DNA of 64,000 bases from assembly GCA_951812305.1 (NCBI GenBank), contig CATOSB010000002.1:992001-1056000 (forward strand), in the 5' to 3' direction. A model generated the notes under the pieces. That model was not told where the DNA came from. It was given only the letters and a program-made list of their open reading frames with translations, and did no database searches. Numbering within the stretch: the stretch's first letter is position 1; the number at the start of each line of letters is the position of its first letter. The DNA comes from an uncultured Paracoccaceae bacterium. GTDB lineage: Bacteria; Pseudomonadota; Alphaproteobacteria; Rhodobacterales; Rhodobacteraceae. This document shows, one piece after another, positions 25,751 through 34,718 of the stretch. The position numbers and the translations under genes were made by a program.

Positions 25751-26839
25751 ATGGAACGTCGTAAATTTCTAAAAGCCGCCGCACTGGGCGGCGCGGGTGC
25801 AGCGCTTGCAACGCCTGCGATTGCAGCAAGCCACGCTACCACACTGACCATAGTATCGACATGGCCACGGGACTTCCCGGGTTTGGGTTTGTCTGCACAG
25901 CGTCTGGCGGCACGTATCACCGAGGTGTCAAACGGCGCCATCCAGACCGAGTATTTCGCGGCAGGCGAACGCGTTGGCGCGTTCGACGTGTTTGACGAAG
26001 TAGCAGCCGGCAACAGCCAGGCGTATATCGGTGCTGAATACTATTGGCAGGGTAAGCACCCCGCGTACAACTATTTCACATCGGTCCCGTTTGGCATGAC
26101 CACGCCGGAATGGAACGCATGGGTCAAGTTTGGTGGCGGTCAGGAACTGTGGGACAAGCTTGCTGGCGAGTTTGGCCTGAAGGCCATCACTTGTGGCGGC
26201 ACCGGCGCACAGGCCGGCGGCTGGTTCAACAAAGAGATCAACAGCCCCGACGATTTGCAGGGCCTGAAGATGCGTATCCCGGGCCTTGGTGGCACCGTGA
26301 TGTCCAAGCTGGGCGTTTCGACCGTTTCGCTTCCGGGCGGCCAGATTTACGAAAACCTCGTATCCGGCGCTGTTGAAGCGACCGAATGGGTTGGCCCATA
26401 TAACGACTACTTCATGAAGTTCTATGAAGCAGCGTCAATTTACTATACCGGCGGCATGCACGAGCCGGGTGGTGGTCTTGGGTTCGGCATGAACGCATCC
26501 TGGTGGAGCGAGCGTTCCGACTTTGAAAAGGCCGTTATCGAAGCTTGCTGTCTGGAAGAAAACGCCAACCAGCCGGAAGAAGCGGCTGCGAACAACGGTA
26601 CCTTCCTTGCGCGTTTGATCAACGATCACGGCGTCACGGCGAAGCAGTTCAACGAAGACGTTTGGGATGCATTTGGCGAAGCTGCTGAGGAAGTGTTCGA
26701 AGAAACCCGCGATCACTCACCCTTGGCCGCCGAAGTCAACGACGCCTATCAGGCGGCACTGCGCGACATCGGCGCATGGCGCGGTGCGGCAGAGGTCGAG
26801 TTCTCGAACCAGCGTAACCGTATCCTGGGTCTGGTTTAA
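25751..26839 (+). CDS. dctP: TRAP transporter substrate-binding protein, DctP family (TakP-like)
   Basis: 362 residues after a GGGAGG site. The N-terminus MERRKFLKAAALGGAGA looks like a Tat signal, ending near ATPAIAA. The mature protein has DctP features: WPRDFPGLGLSAQRLA, the EYYWQG stretch, LQGLKMRIPGLGG with the conserved arginine near residue 178, and VEATEWVGPYND. This resembles the 2-oxo-acid binding TakP group. It delivers an organic acid to DctQM, encoded next. The promoter region has been pushed upstream by two nested IS66 copies, so expression may depend on sequence in or next to the IS. Confidence 0.88.
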   Translation: MERRKFLKAAALGGAGAALATPAIAASHATTLTIVSTWPRDFPGLGLSAQRLAARITEVSNGAIQTEYFAAGERVGAFDVFDEVAAGNSQAYIGAEYYWQGKHPAYNYFTSVPFGMTTPEWNAWVKFGGGQELWDKLAGEFGLKAITCGGTGAQAGGWFNKEINSPDDLQGLKMRIPGLGGTVMSKLGVSTVSLPGGQIYENLVSGAVEATEWVGPYNDYFMKFYEAASIYYTGGMHEPGGGLGFGMNASWWSERSDFEKAVIEACCLEENANQPEEAAANNGTFLARLINDHGVTAKQFNEDVWDAFGEAAEEVFEETRDHSPLAAEVNDAYQAALRDIGAWRGAAEVEFSNQRNRILGLV

Positions 26840-26861
26840 CACCGGCCTGAAACGAACGACG

Positions 26862-26886
26862 GGAGCCGGCCAATTTGGTCGGCTCC
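26862..26886 (+). terminator. Intercistronic hairpin between dctP and dctQ
   Basis: GGAGCCGGCC/GGTCGGCTCC with a 5-base AATTT loop; one pair is G-U. No U-tract follows. Such a stem after dctP commonly stabilises that mRNA and lowers expression of the membrane genes, which would fit the higher need for the binding protein. Confidence 0.6.
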
Positions 26887-26943
26887 TGCATTGACAGACA
26901 TGACCCGCATCAGACGGGGCAGTCGCCAGGGGAGTTCCTAGCC

Positions 26944-27939
26944 ATGTCAGACGCGGTGGATCAGCCAGTGTTGTCGCCGGTGGGCGAACCGGCGATGGTG
27001 ACCCGGCTGTTCGGGTGGGTCATGTTGGCCGTTCTGGCCGCATTTTTTCTGAACAACATTCTGATCACCGGTTTCGACTTTGCGCCGTTGGGCGACGCGC
27101 TGAACGGGGATGCAGGTGCGATTGTTCTGGCCACAATCTATGCCGGCGCGATTTTATTGGCCGCAGCCTTCGTGCTGCGAACGCCGAACCGCGCCCTGCG
27201 TTATGACGCGAAAAAAATCAGCGATTTCAATGCCTATCTGATCCGCGGATGTTTCTTTGCGGTCTTGTTTACCGGCATCGCCGATGCGCTTATCGCATTC
27301 CTGCGGGTCGAGGGCTTGCTGGACACGCTGTTCTCGGAAGATCTGGCGAGTGACCTGATCCGGTCGCGTTTCATTGGCCCATGGATCCACGGTCCATTGC
27401 TTGTGTTTGGCTTTGTCGTGGCCGCGTTCACGCGGACGTTGGGGTTCATCTGGCTGGCGTTGATGATCGTCGTGGCGGAACTGCTGATCGTATTTTCGCG
27501 GTTCGTCTTCAGCTATGAACAGGCGTTGATGGGCGATCTGGTTCGGTATTGGTACGCTGCGCTGTTCCTGTTTGCCTCTGCCTATACGCTGCTGGAAGAA
27601 GGCCATGTGCGCGTCGACGTGTTCTATGCTGGGTTCAACCGGCAAAAGAAGGGTCGGGTGAACGCCATCGGGTCTATCTTTTTGGGGATGACGACCTGCT
27701 GGGTTATCATCCTGATCGGCATGGGGTCGGGGCAGGCGATCGTGAACGCGCCGATCAGGAATTTCGAGGTCACCCAGACCGGCACCGCGGGCATGTTCAT
27801 CAAATACCAGATGGCGGCATTTCTGGCGATTTTCGCATTCACCATGCTGATTCAATTCGTCAGTTACCTGTTTCAGGCCGTCGCGGATGCGCGCGACGAG
27901 CCGGGCCATATCGACCACGAAGACGCGCATATCGGATAG
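26944..27939 (+). CDS. dctQ: TRAP transporter small membrane subunit (DctQ) with extended N-terminus
   Basis: 331 residues from ATG 26944, after an AGGGGAG site. The C-terminal half has the expected four helices with HVRVDVFY, typical of DctQ. The N-terminal part adds two or three more hydrophobic helices (WVMLAVLAAFFLNNI and IVLATIYAGAILLAA), so the protein is about twice the usual size (about 160-200). It pairs with the DctM that follows 12 bp later, which is also enlarged. Confidence 0.82.
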   Translation: MSDAVDQPVLSPVGEPAMVTRLFGWVMLAVLAAFFLNNILITGFDFAPLGDALNGDAGAIVLATIYAGAILLAAAFVLRTPNRALRYDAKKISDFNAYLIRGCFFAVLFTGIADALIAFLRVEGLLDTLFSEDLASDLIRSRFIGPWIHGPLLVFGFVVAAFTRTLGFIWLALMIVVAELLIVFSRFVFSYEQALMGDLVRYWYAALFLFASAYTLLEEGHVRVDVFYAGFNRQKKGRVNAIGSIFLGMTTCWVIILIGMGSGQAIVNAPIRNFEVTQTGTAGMFIKYQMAAFLAIFAFTMLIQFVSYLFQAVADARDEPGHIDHEDAHIG

Positions 27940-27951
27940 GGCCAGACGTTT

Positions 27952-30612
27952 ATGGAACTTTTCTTTCTCGCCGTTCTTGTTTTTCTCATGGCCTATGCGC
28001 TGGGGTCGGGTTTTCCGGTTGCCTTCGCGCTGCCTGGTGCTGCGATAATATCCATCGTTCTGGCAGCCGGCGCCGGGTATCTGTTCGGTGGCGGAACAGA
28101 TGCCTATTTCCATTCCGGTGGCCCGGGACAATGGCTGAGCGCCGGGGTCACCAACCTGCGTGGCGTTTATTGGGAAGTTGAACGAGATACGCTGATTGCG
28201 ATTCCGTTGTTCATATTCATGGGCATCATGTTGCAGCGGTCCAAGATTGCAGAGGATCTGTTGGTCACGATGGCGCGCCTATTCGGGCCGGTGCCGGGCG
28301 GTTTGGGGATTTCGGTCGTATTCGTTGGCGCGCTTTTGGCCGCAACGACAGGCATTGTTGGTGCAACGGTTGTGGCGATGGGGTTGATCAGCCTTCCGGC
28401 CATGTTGCGGAACAATTATTCGCAATCGCTCGCAACAGGCACCATCGCGGCCTCTGGCACATTGGGGCAGATCATTCCGCCATCGATCGTTCTGATCATC
28501 CTTGCCGACCAGTTGGCGAGCGCTTCTGATCAGGCATCGTCCGCGCGCAAGGCGCTGCACAAGGAAGCAACGGGCGAGTTGTCGATGCCAACGGTTTTTG
28601 ACGTTGGTGGCACTTCGGCGGGCGAGATGTTTCTTGGCGCGTTTGTGCCCGGCATTGTGCTGGTTCTGCTTTATATGGCGTTCATACTGATCTATGCGAT
28701 GATCCGCCCGAGCGCGGCACCAGCGGTACATTATGAAGGCGAGCGCAACGCGAAATTCTGGGGCAATGTTGTGCTGACCTTGGTGCCGCCGCTGGCACTT
28801 ATCTTCCTCGTGCTTGGTTCGATCATTTCCGGCATCGCGACGGTCAATCAGGCCGGTGCCATCGGGGCCGCGGGCGCATTGATCATGGCCGGCTATCGGT
28901 TGCATGACGGGAAACGAAACACGTTTTACCCGACGCTCTTGGGGATCATCGGGTTAGCAATGATCGCATTCGCGCTTTCGAACTATACGATGAATATCAA
29001 GAACCTGCTCGTGACCGGTGGCGACATGACGGGCATCTGGATCGGGGCGATTGGCGTGACCCTGATCCTGATAGCGCTGATCTGGTCGGGTTTGCGGGTT
29101 CTGAATATCGAAAACACCATGCACGAGGTGATGGTCGAAACGGCAAAGACAACGTCGCTGGTGTTCATCATCCTATTGGGCGCTGCCATGTTGACCGCCG
29201 CGTTCCGTGCTTTCGGTGGCGAGGAACTGGTCAAGGAATTCCTGAATTCGCTGCCCGGTGGGTTCTGGACCCAGTTCATCATCGTCATGGCGGTGATCTT
29301 CATCCTTGGCTTCTTCCTCGATTTCATCGAGATCGCGGTGGTCGTTGTGCCGATTGTCTCGCCGATCCTGTTGGCCGATCCGGGCGCGAATATCACCGCC
29401 GTGTGGCTGGGTGTGATGATCGGTCTGAACGTGCAAACCTCGTTCCTGACGCCGCCCTTTGGTTTCGCGCTGTTCTATCTGCGCGGGGTCGCACCGGCGG
29501 TGGTAAAAACGGTTCAGATCTACAAAGGTGTCATCGCCTTCATCTTCCTGCAGCTTCTGGCGTTGGGCATCGTGGGGTATTATCCTCAACTGGTGAATTA
29601 CCTGCCAAATCGCGTATCGCTGTTGGGTGAAACGGCGCCACCGCCGAGAAACCCGAAACTGCAGGTTTGTCTGGAAGAATTCGTCCATGAAAAGCTTGAA
29701 GCGGACAGCGGCAGCATTCTGTCAGCGATAAACACCGCGCGCGGTATCGACCTTTCCGGTCTGCCAAAAAACTATGCCGGTGATCTGAGCGATGGTTTTG
29801 ACAGCGCTGAGGACGCAATTGGCCTATCGGGCGACATTGTGGTCGCAGCAGAGGCCGTTCAGTCGGCCGCACCGGGTTATCGTCCGATGCTGAAACAGGT
29901 GCGCGATCTGGAGAAGGCCGTTCGCAAGGCGGAGGCTGAGGCGGCAGAGTTGAACCAGCAGGCGAGCTTCCTGACCGATCCCGCAGATTCCGACCGCAAG
30001 GCGCGGCTGGAAGAGCGCGCAGCAGAGTTTCTGGCCGAAGCGGAGCATATCCGCGAAGAAATTCCGGCTGAGTGGGACGACGTTTACGGCGGGTTCAAAG
30101 AGTTGGTAGCTGCCGAGGACAAGGCGCGTCTGACATACCGACGCGCGGCCGATGGCTCGATTGAAGCGGTGACCGAATTCCTTGGCGTTGTTGAAGCCAA
30201 CGAGGCATTCTTTGCATTGGAAGAGCAGCTTCGTGCCTTTGCCGATCAGGTTGCTGAAGGCGACCGTGCAGAGATGGAAGCGGGGCTGAAAGAGCTTGGC
30301 TCGGCTTTCAACACGGTTTCGGGTGCAAACACGGTTGGCTCCGCGCTGTCCAAAGCGCGTCGTGCCTTACGTGAGGGCAGGGAGGATCGCGAAAAGGCCG
30401 TTGAATCGATGGCGGATGCGTTGGATGAATTCGAGGCGCAAACTGGTTGGCGCAAAACGGCGGAGACGGACGTTCTGCCCGGGCTGCAAATCTATTCCGA
30501 AGCGATAGCTGGCACCATAGGAGCGCGCCAGCAGGAACGGTTCACGCGCGAACAGGCGTTGTTCCTCGCCGGGTGCAACGCAATCCACCGCGACATTTCG
30601 CTTAATTTCTGA
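27952..30612 (+). CDS. dctM: TRAP transporter large permease (DctM) with ~320-residue C-terminal soluble extension
   Basis: 886 residues; a usual DctM has about 430. The first ~560 residues form the permease, with many helices and motifs such as LIAIPLFIFMGIML, TVVAMGLISLPAML, IIPPSIVLIILADQ and SFLTPPFGFALFYLRG. From about residue 565 the protein is charged and alpha-helical (KAVRKAEAEAAELNQQA, EERAAEFLAEAEHIREEI), predicting a long coiled coil or helical bundle on one face of the membrane. It transports an organic acid with DctP and DctQ using a sodium or proton gradient. The tail has no motif I know. Confidence 0.85.
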   Translation: MELFFLAVLVFLMAYALGSGFPVAFALPGAAIISIVLAAGAGYLFGGGTDAYFHSGGPGQWLSAGVTNLRGVYWEVERDTLIAIPLFIFMGIMLQRSKIAEDLLVTMARLFGPVPGGLGISVVFVGALLAATTGIVGATVVAMGLISLPAMLRNNYSQSLATGTIAASGTLGQIIPPSIVLIILADQLASASDQASSARKALHKEATGELSMPTVFDVGGTSAGEMFLGAFVPGIVLVLLYMAFILIYAMIRPSAAPAVHYEGERNAKFWGNVVLTLVPPLALIFLVLGSIISGIATVNQAGAIGAAGALIMAGYRLHDGKRNTFYPTLLGIIGLAMIAFALSNYTMNIKNLLVTGGDMTGIWIGAIGVTLILIALIWSGLRVLNIENTMHEVMVETAKTTSLVFIILLGAAMLTAAFRAFGGEELVKEFLNSLPGGFWTQFIIVMAVIFILGFFLDFIEIAVVVVPIVSPILLADPGANITAVWLGVMIGLNVQTSFLTPPFGFALFYLRGVAPAVVKTVQIYKGVIAFIFLQLLALGIVGYYPQLVNYLPNRVSLLGETAPPPRNPKLQVCLEEFVHEKLEADSGSILSAINTARGIDLSGLPKNYAGDLSDGFDSAEDAIGLSGDIVVAAEAVQSAAPGYRPMLKQVRDLEKAVRKAEAEAAELNQQASFLTDPADSDRKARLEERAAEFLAEAEHIREEIPAEWDDVYGGFKELVAAEDKARLTYRRAADGSIEAVTEFLGVVEANEAFFALEEQLRAFADQVAEGDRAEMEAGLKELGSAFNTVSGANTVGSALSKARRALREGREDREKAVESMADALDEFEAQTGWRKTAETDVLPGLQIYSEAIAGTIGARQQERFTREQALFLAGCNAIHRDISLNF

Positions 30613-30683
30613 GACTTCGGAACGCTTGCGCGGCGCGTGATCTTCGCTAACCTCATGTCCTGGGACAGAACAGGGCCGGGACC

Positions 30684-31664
30684 ATGAGCGCATTTCGTAT
30701 TGATGGGCTGCAATATGCCAACTGGTCGGCGGGTATATTCGATCAGATGGGGCAGGGCGGGCTTGATGCCGTGCATGTCACCATCGCCTATCACGAGAAT
30801 TTCCGCGAAACTGTGTTGAACATTGAAAAGTGGAATCGCTGGTTTGAGCGGTTTCCCCATCGGATTGTTCACGGGCGGACGGCGGCGGATGTGCGCGCGG
30901 CGAAAAAAGTGGGTAAGACGGCGATCATATTTGGCCTGCAAACTCCGGCGCCGATTGAGGATGACATCGGGCTGGTTGAAATCCTGCACACGCTTGGCAT
31001 CCGTTTCATGCAGCTGACCTATAACAACCAGTCGCTGCTGGCGACGGGATGTTATGAGGCCGAAGATCCCGGCCTGACCCGTATGGGGCGCGAAGTGGTG
31101 GAAGAGATGAACCGCGTCGGGTTGGTTGTGGATATGAGCCATTCGGCGGAACGCTCGACGCTGGAGGCGATAGAGCATTCCACGCGGCCCATTGCGATTA
31201 CGCACGCCAACACAAGCTACTGGCACCCGGCAAGGCGGAATAAATCCGATGATATTTTGAGGGCGCTCGCGGAAAGCGGCGGGATGCTGGGATTTTCGAT
31301 GTATCCCCATCACCTGAAGGGCGGGTCGGATTGTATGCTGGCCGAGTTCTGCGAGATGATCGCGCGCACGACGGAGATCATGGGGACCACGCAGTTGGGG
31401 ATTGGCAGCGACCTGTGTCAGGACCAGCCCGACAGTATCGTTGAATGGATGCGGGTCGGACGCTGGACGAAAAAGATCGATTATGGCGAGGGGTCCGCTG
31501 CTGCGCCGGGGTTTCCGCCGCAACCGGACTGGTTCCGCGACAACCGGGATTTTCCGGGGCTGGCTGCGGGGCTGCGGGGGGTCGGGTTCAGCAAGGATGA
31601 AACCGACGGCATTCTGGGCAACAACTGGCTGGCGTTTTTCGACGCAAATTTCGGACCAGCGTGA
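30684..31664 (+). CDS. Membrane dipeptidase (M19)-like protein with altered metal site
   Basis: 326 residues, full length for M19. The later ligands are kept: histidine in VVDMSHSAERST (near residue 154), histidine in AITHANTSYW (near residue 175) and aspartate in GIGSDLCQDQ. But the N-terminal HxD of the family (DGHND) reads DGLQYAN, and the bridging glutamate (GIEGG) reads GLQTP. This suggests one metal or another reaction. No signal peptide. The TGATG overlap with the next gene and the TRAP genes upstream suggest a common operon for uptake and processing of an amino-acid-like compound (inference). Confidence 0.78.
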   Translation: MSAFRIDGLQYANWSAGIFDQMGQGGLDAVHVTIAYHENFRETVLNIEKWNRWFERFPHRIVHGRTAADVRAAKKVGKTAIIFGLQTPAPIEDDIGLVEILHTLGIRFMQLTYNNQSLLATGCYEAEDPGLTRMGREVVEEMNRVGLVVDMSHSAERSTLEAIEHSTRPIAITHANTSYWHPARRNKSDDILRALAESGGMLGFSMYPHHLKGGSDCMLAEFCEMIARTTEIMGTTQLGIGSDLCQDQPDSIVEWMRVGRWTKKIDYGEGSAAAPGFPPQPDWFRDNRDFPGLAAGLRGVGFSKDETDGILGNNWLAFFDANFGPA

Positions 31665-33331
31665 TGCGTGGGATGCGACCGCCGGAGAAGGTTATGCGCC
31701 TAGCCCGACTTGGCGCGTCGCATCAGACCCGGTTGTCGTTCATGCGGGTGCTACTGCGCAAAATGCGGCGCGAGAAGTGGACGTTCGACCGGCCGGAATG
31801 GCAGATCGACGACAACGGCGTTGGCCATGCGGTCTATCGCGCAGTTGGTCCAAGGCGCGTCTATTCCTTGATCGCTTTTGCGCATGACTTGCCTGCCGAA
31901 CTGCGCTCTGACCGGGTGATTGCGGAAGCCTGGGATGCGACGTTCACGCTGTTTGATGGCACACCGTCCAGCGAAGACATCGAGCGCCTGCGCGAACAGG
32001 TTCCCTTGCAGGAGGCCGGTCGCGTCAGCGACAGCGAGTTGAGCCTGTCGCGCGCCAATCGTTCTGTCCGGCTTTGGGAGCATGTGGTCGACGCCCTGTC
32101 GCGGGGCGAACAGCCGGACGTCGGCAAGATCGCCGATGTCGGTTATCTGATGCGCACCACGGCGGTCTATGGTTCTGGCAAGTTCGGGGCGGCGGATCAT
32201 TCGGCGCTGCGCGCCCGGGCGATCATGTCGGGGCCTTTTCGGGCAGAGATGCTGGCGGTCTGGCTGATCCGCACCTTTGTGGCCGATCTGGTTGAACACA
32301 TGGCTCGGGTGCAGGGCGGAGATGTTGCTGTACCGCTGTCACCGGATATCCGCCGCCTTCTGGGCATCGGCAATTCCACAGGGCTTGGTATGGCGCCGTT
32401 TCTGGTCAACCACCCGGCATTGCTGCACCATTGGATCGCGGCCAAGGAAGAGGCCATCGCGCGGATCAGGTCTTTAGAGATTGCCGACCAAGATGCGATT
32501 GCACATTTCAAACATTGCTTTGAACGCGCCGGCACGATGTTGGACAATTGGAACAGCGACCACCCGATCATGTTGGCTCAAATGTCTGATCTTGCAGGTG
32601 ATTGCAAAAAGATTGCTGCACATATCGAACAAGGCGCGATGAAGTCCAAATTTCCGTGGGATGCGCTGATACAGTGGTCAGTGGATGCGTTGACGCATGA
32701 AGGACAGGAATTTCTGGCGTCACTGATCTGCGAACCGTACGGCGATTTGGTCGACGACTTGGCGGATGCGATGCATTGCGACGAAAAGATCTGTTTCGCG
32801 ATTGACGGTTCGTGGACACTGACCCGCGTCAAAAGCGAACTGAAGGATGTTTATTGCTGGGCCTTCGAAACGGATTACACCGCGCGTCAGAATTCGGCGC
32901 GGTTCTGGTATGTCTCCGAGGCCAAGCTCGAACCGCGCCTTGGCGAGCGGTATGATGAACCAGGGGGAGAACGGGAACAGCCGCTCGACATCGCGCGGCG
33001 CGCCGAGGCGTTGTGGCAGGATCTAGACGGGGCAAAACGATCACTGCCCGACTTTCTTGCCAGTCACCCGAACCATCGCCGAATGGTGCGCAGATTGCAG
33101 ATCGCGCTGCAGTATCCTTACTCGGAAATCCACGACAACCTTCTGGATGCGGATATGCGCCCGATTGACATGCTGCGCAGTAAGCTGGCGTTTTTCGGGG
33201 CGACCCGGTTTGACCCGCGTTCCGACCGCTGGCTGCGCATCACCATGTTCCAGAACGCGCCGTACCCTGATGAACTTTTGTCGATGCCGGAAGATGACTG
33301 GATATTTCCGCCGTTGGAGGCTGGGCAATGA
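31664..33331 (+). CDS. Uncharacterised protein, 555 residues
   Basis: Start at ATG 31664, coupled to the M19 stop (TGATG); a GTG three bases upstream is a less likely start. I recognise no known domain. Visible landmarks are AVYGSGKFGAADH near residue 167, GIGNSTGLGMAPFLVNHP near residue 230, and FAIDGSWTLTRVKSELKDV further on. The protein is soluble, without signal peptide, and well balanced in composition, so it looks like an enzyme or assembly factor. It overlaps the DUF3726-like gene by ATGA, so the two are made together. Confidence 0.75.
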   Translation: MRGMRPPEKVMRLARLGASHQTRLSFMRVLLRKMRREKWTFDRPEWQIDDNGVGHAVYRAVGPRRVYSLIAFAHDLPAELRSDRVIAEAWDATFTLFDGTPSSEDIERLREQVPLQEAGRVSDSELSLSRANRSVRLWEHVVDALSRGEQPDVGKIADVGYLMRTTAVYGSGKFGAADHSALRARAIMSGPFRAEMLAVWLIRTFVADLVEHMARVQGGDVAVPLSPDIRRLLGIGNSTGLGMAPFLVNHPALLHHWIAAKEEAIARIRSLEIADQDAIAHFKHCFERAGTMLDNWNSDHPIMLAQMSDLAGDCKKIAAHIEQGAMKSKFPWDALIQWSVDALTHEGQEFLASLICEPYGDLVDDLADAMHCDEKICFAIDGSWTLTRVKSELKDVYCWAFETDYTARQNSARFWYVSEAKLEPRLGERYDEPGGEREQPLDIARRAEALWQDLDGAKRSLPDFLASHPNHRRMVRRLQIALQYPYSEIHDNLLDADMRPIDMLRSKLAFFGATRFDPRSDRWLRITMFQNAPYPDELLSMPEDDWIFPPLEAGQ

Positions 33332-33954
33332 CGGTCACGCGAACACTGGCGGAAATCACCGCAACCGGCACCAAGGCCGTGCGCGGGGCCGGGTGCCACT
33401 GGGGCTTGGCGGAAGAGGCCGGGCTGGCGGCGCGGGTGCTGGAAGCTCACGGGTTGCCCGGCGTGAAGTTGTTAGCGGACGTTCTTGCGAGCGAGCGGAA
33501 ATGCAACTGCACCGGGGGCATAGGCAGCGCGGGATGCACCATAGCGGCGCTGGCGGCGGTTTCGGATCGCATACACCTGATCGGGGACGGCGAATTGTTG
33601 GAATTCGATGCGCTGGTCGCCGCGCCTCTGCTGCTGGCGCCGCTCTTGATGGCCGCAGGACGCACTGGGATGTCATTCTCGTTGGCCGTTCCGGATGCCG
33701 AGTTTCTCGCGTGTCCAAGCGGTGTTGTCGTAACCAGCGATGCTGGCGCGACGGGGCCCGTGGCGGCCGTGCGCGCGGTTGTCCAACTGGCGGAACCGGG
33801 CACTGAACAGCCGATGCCACCCACGACAAACGCATGTCAGGTTGACAAAAGCGCTTGGGACGCGCTCGAACAGCTGGCGTTCAGAACATACGTGCCGGAA
33901 ACGGCAGAATCGCGCGCCCGCGGGGCTGGGTCGGGCGAAACAAGGGACGAATGA
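33328..33954 (+). CDS. Small protein of unknown function, DUF3726-like
   Basis: 208 residues. The N-terminus (KAVRGAGCHWGLAEEAGLAA followed by RVLEAHGLPG) resembles the DUF3726 family in my memory of that family; no functional data are known to me. A cysteine group ERKCNCTGGIGSAGC lies near residue 55. It overlaps the 555-residue gene upstream (ATGA) and ends one base before the Ldh-type gene, so the four genes from M19 to Ldh form one operon. Confidence 0.65.
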   Translation: MTVTRTLAEITATGTKAVRGAGCHWGLAEEAGLAARVLEAHGLPGVKLLADVLASERKCNCTGGIGSAGCTIAALAAVSDRIHLIGDGELLEFDALVAAPLLLAPLLMAAGRTGMSFSLAVPDAEFLACPSGVVVTSDAGATGPVAAVRAVVQLAEPGTEQPMPPTTNACQVDKSAWDALEQLAFRTYVPETAESRARGAGSGETRDE

Positions 33955-33955
33955 G

Positions 33956-34718
33956 ATGGCCGATAAGAAAACTGTGACGATACCCGAAATCTATGCCGCC
34001 AGCGAAAAGGCGTTGAAGGCCTGGGGCGCGGCCGATTGGCAGGCGTCGGAGGTGGCCAGGGCGGTTGCGCGCGCCGAAGAGACCGGCAACATCATTTGCG
34101 GGCTCTACTATCTGGAAAGCTATTGTCTGCAGTTACGCTCTGGCCGCGTGTTGGGGGATGTCGAACCGGTTGTTTCGCGGCCAAAGCCCGGTGTGGTCAT
34201 GGTCGATGCGAAACTCGGATTTGCGCAGCCGGCTTTTGCACGTGGGCTTGATCTGGCAGTTGAGGCCGCGCGTGAAAACGGTATCGCGACGCTGGCAGTG
34301 TGCCATTCGCACACCTGCACCAGCCTTGGATATTTCACCGAGCAGATCGCCGCGAACGGCCTGATCGGGATTGGTGGAACCAACGGGTCGCCCATCGTTT
34401 CCGGCCCCGGCGGCAAGAAACCGGTCATCGGTACCAACCCGATTGCCTTTACCATTCCCGGCGAAAACGGCCCAAGAATGCACGCGGATTATTCGAACTC
34501 CGCCGTGGCGCTGGGCAAGATCACGATGGCCAAGGCGGGCGGGAAGGCCATACCGGACGATTGGGCGGTCGACGCCGATGGAAACCCGACCGCCGACCCA
34601 AATGCCGCCCTCGCTGGCTCGCTCAATAGCGCGGCGGGGTATAAGGGCTGGGCACTTGGGTTGCTGGTGGAAACGCTGTCGGCAGGGTTGACCGGTTCGG
34701 TCAATTCGCTCGATTCCG
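33956..34718 (+). pseudogene. Ldh-type (malate/lactate/ureidoglycolate) dehydrogenase, 5' part, cut by IS66
   Basis: ATG 33956 follows the previous stop by one base. Encodes about 254 residues of the Ldh_2 fold: CHSHTCTSLGYF (the catalytic histidine region, normally HFG), GLIGIGGTNG and GTNPIAFTIPG. The frame is cut after LDS by the IS66 copy, with the CGATTCCG duplication (34711-34718). The remainder is at 36320-36563. Joined, the protein is about 332 residues, normal for the family. Members reduce imino or keto acids with NAD(P)H, including delta-1-piperideine-2-carboxylate; ComC-type sulfolactate dehydrogenase is also in this family. Confidence 0.92.
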
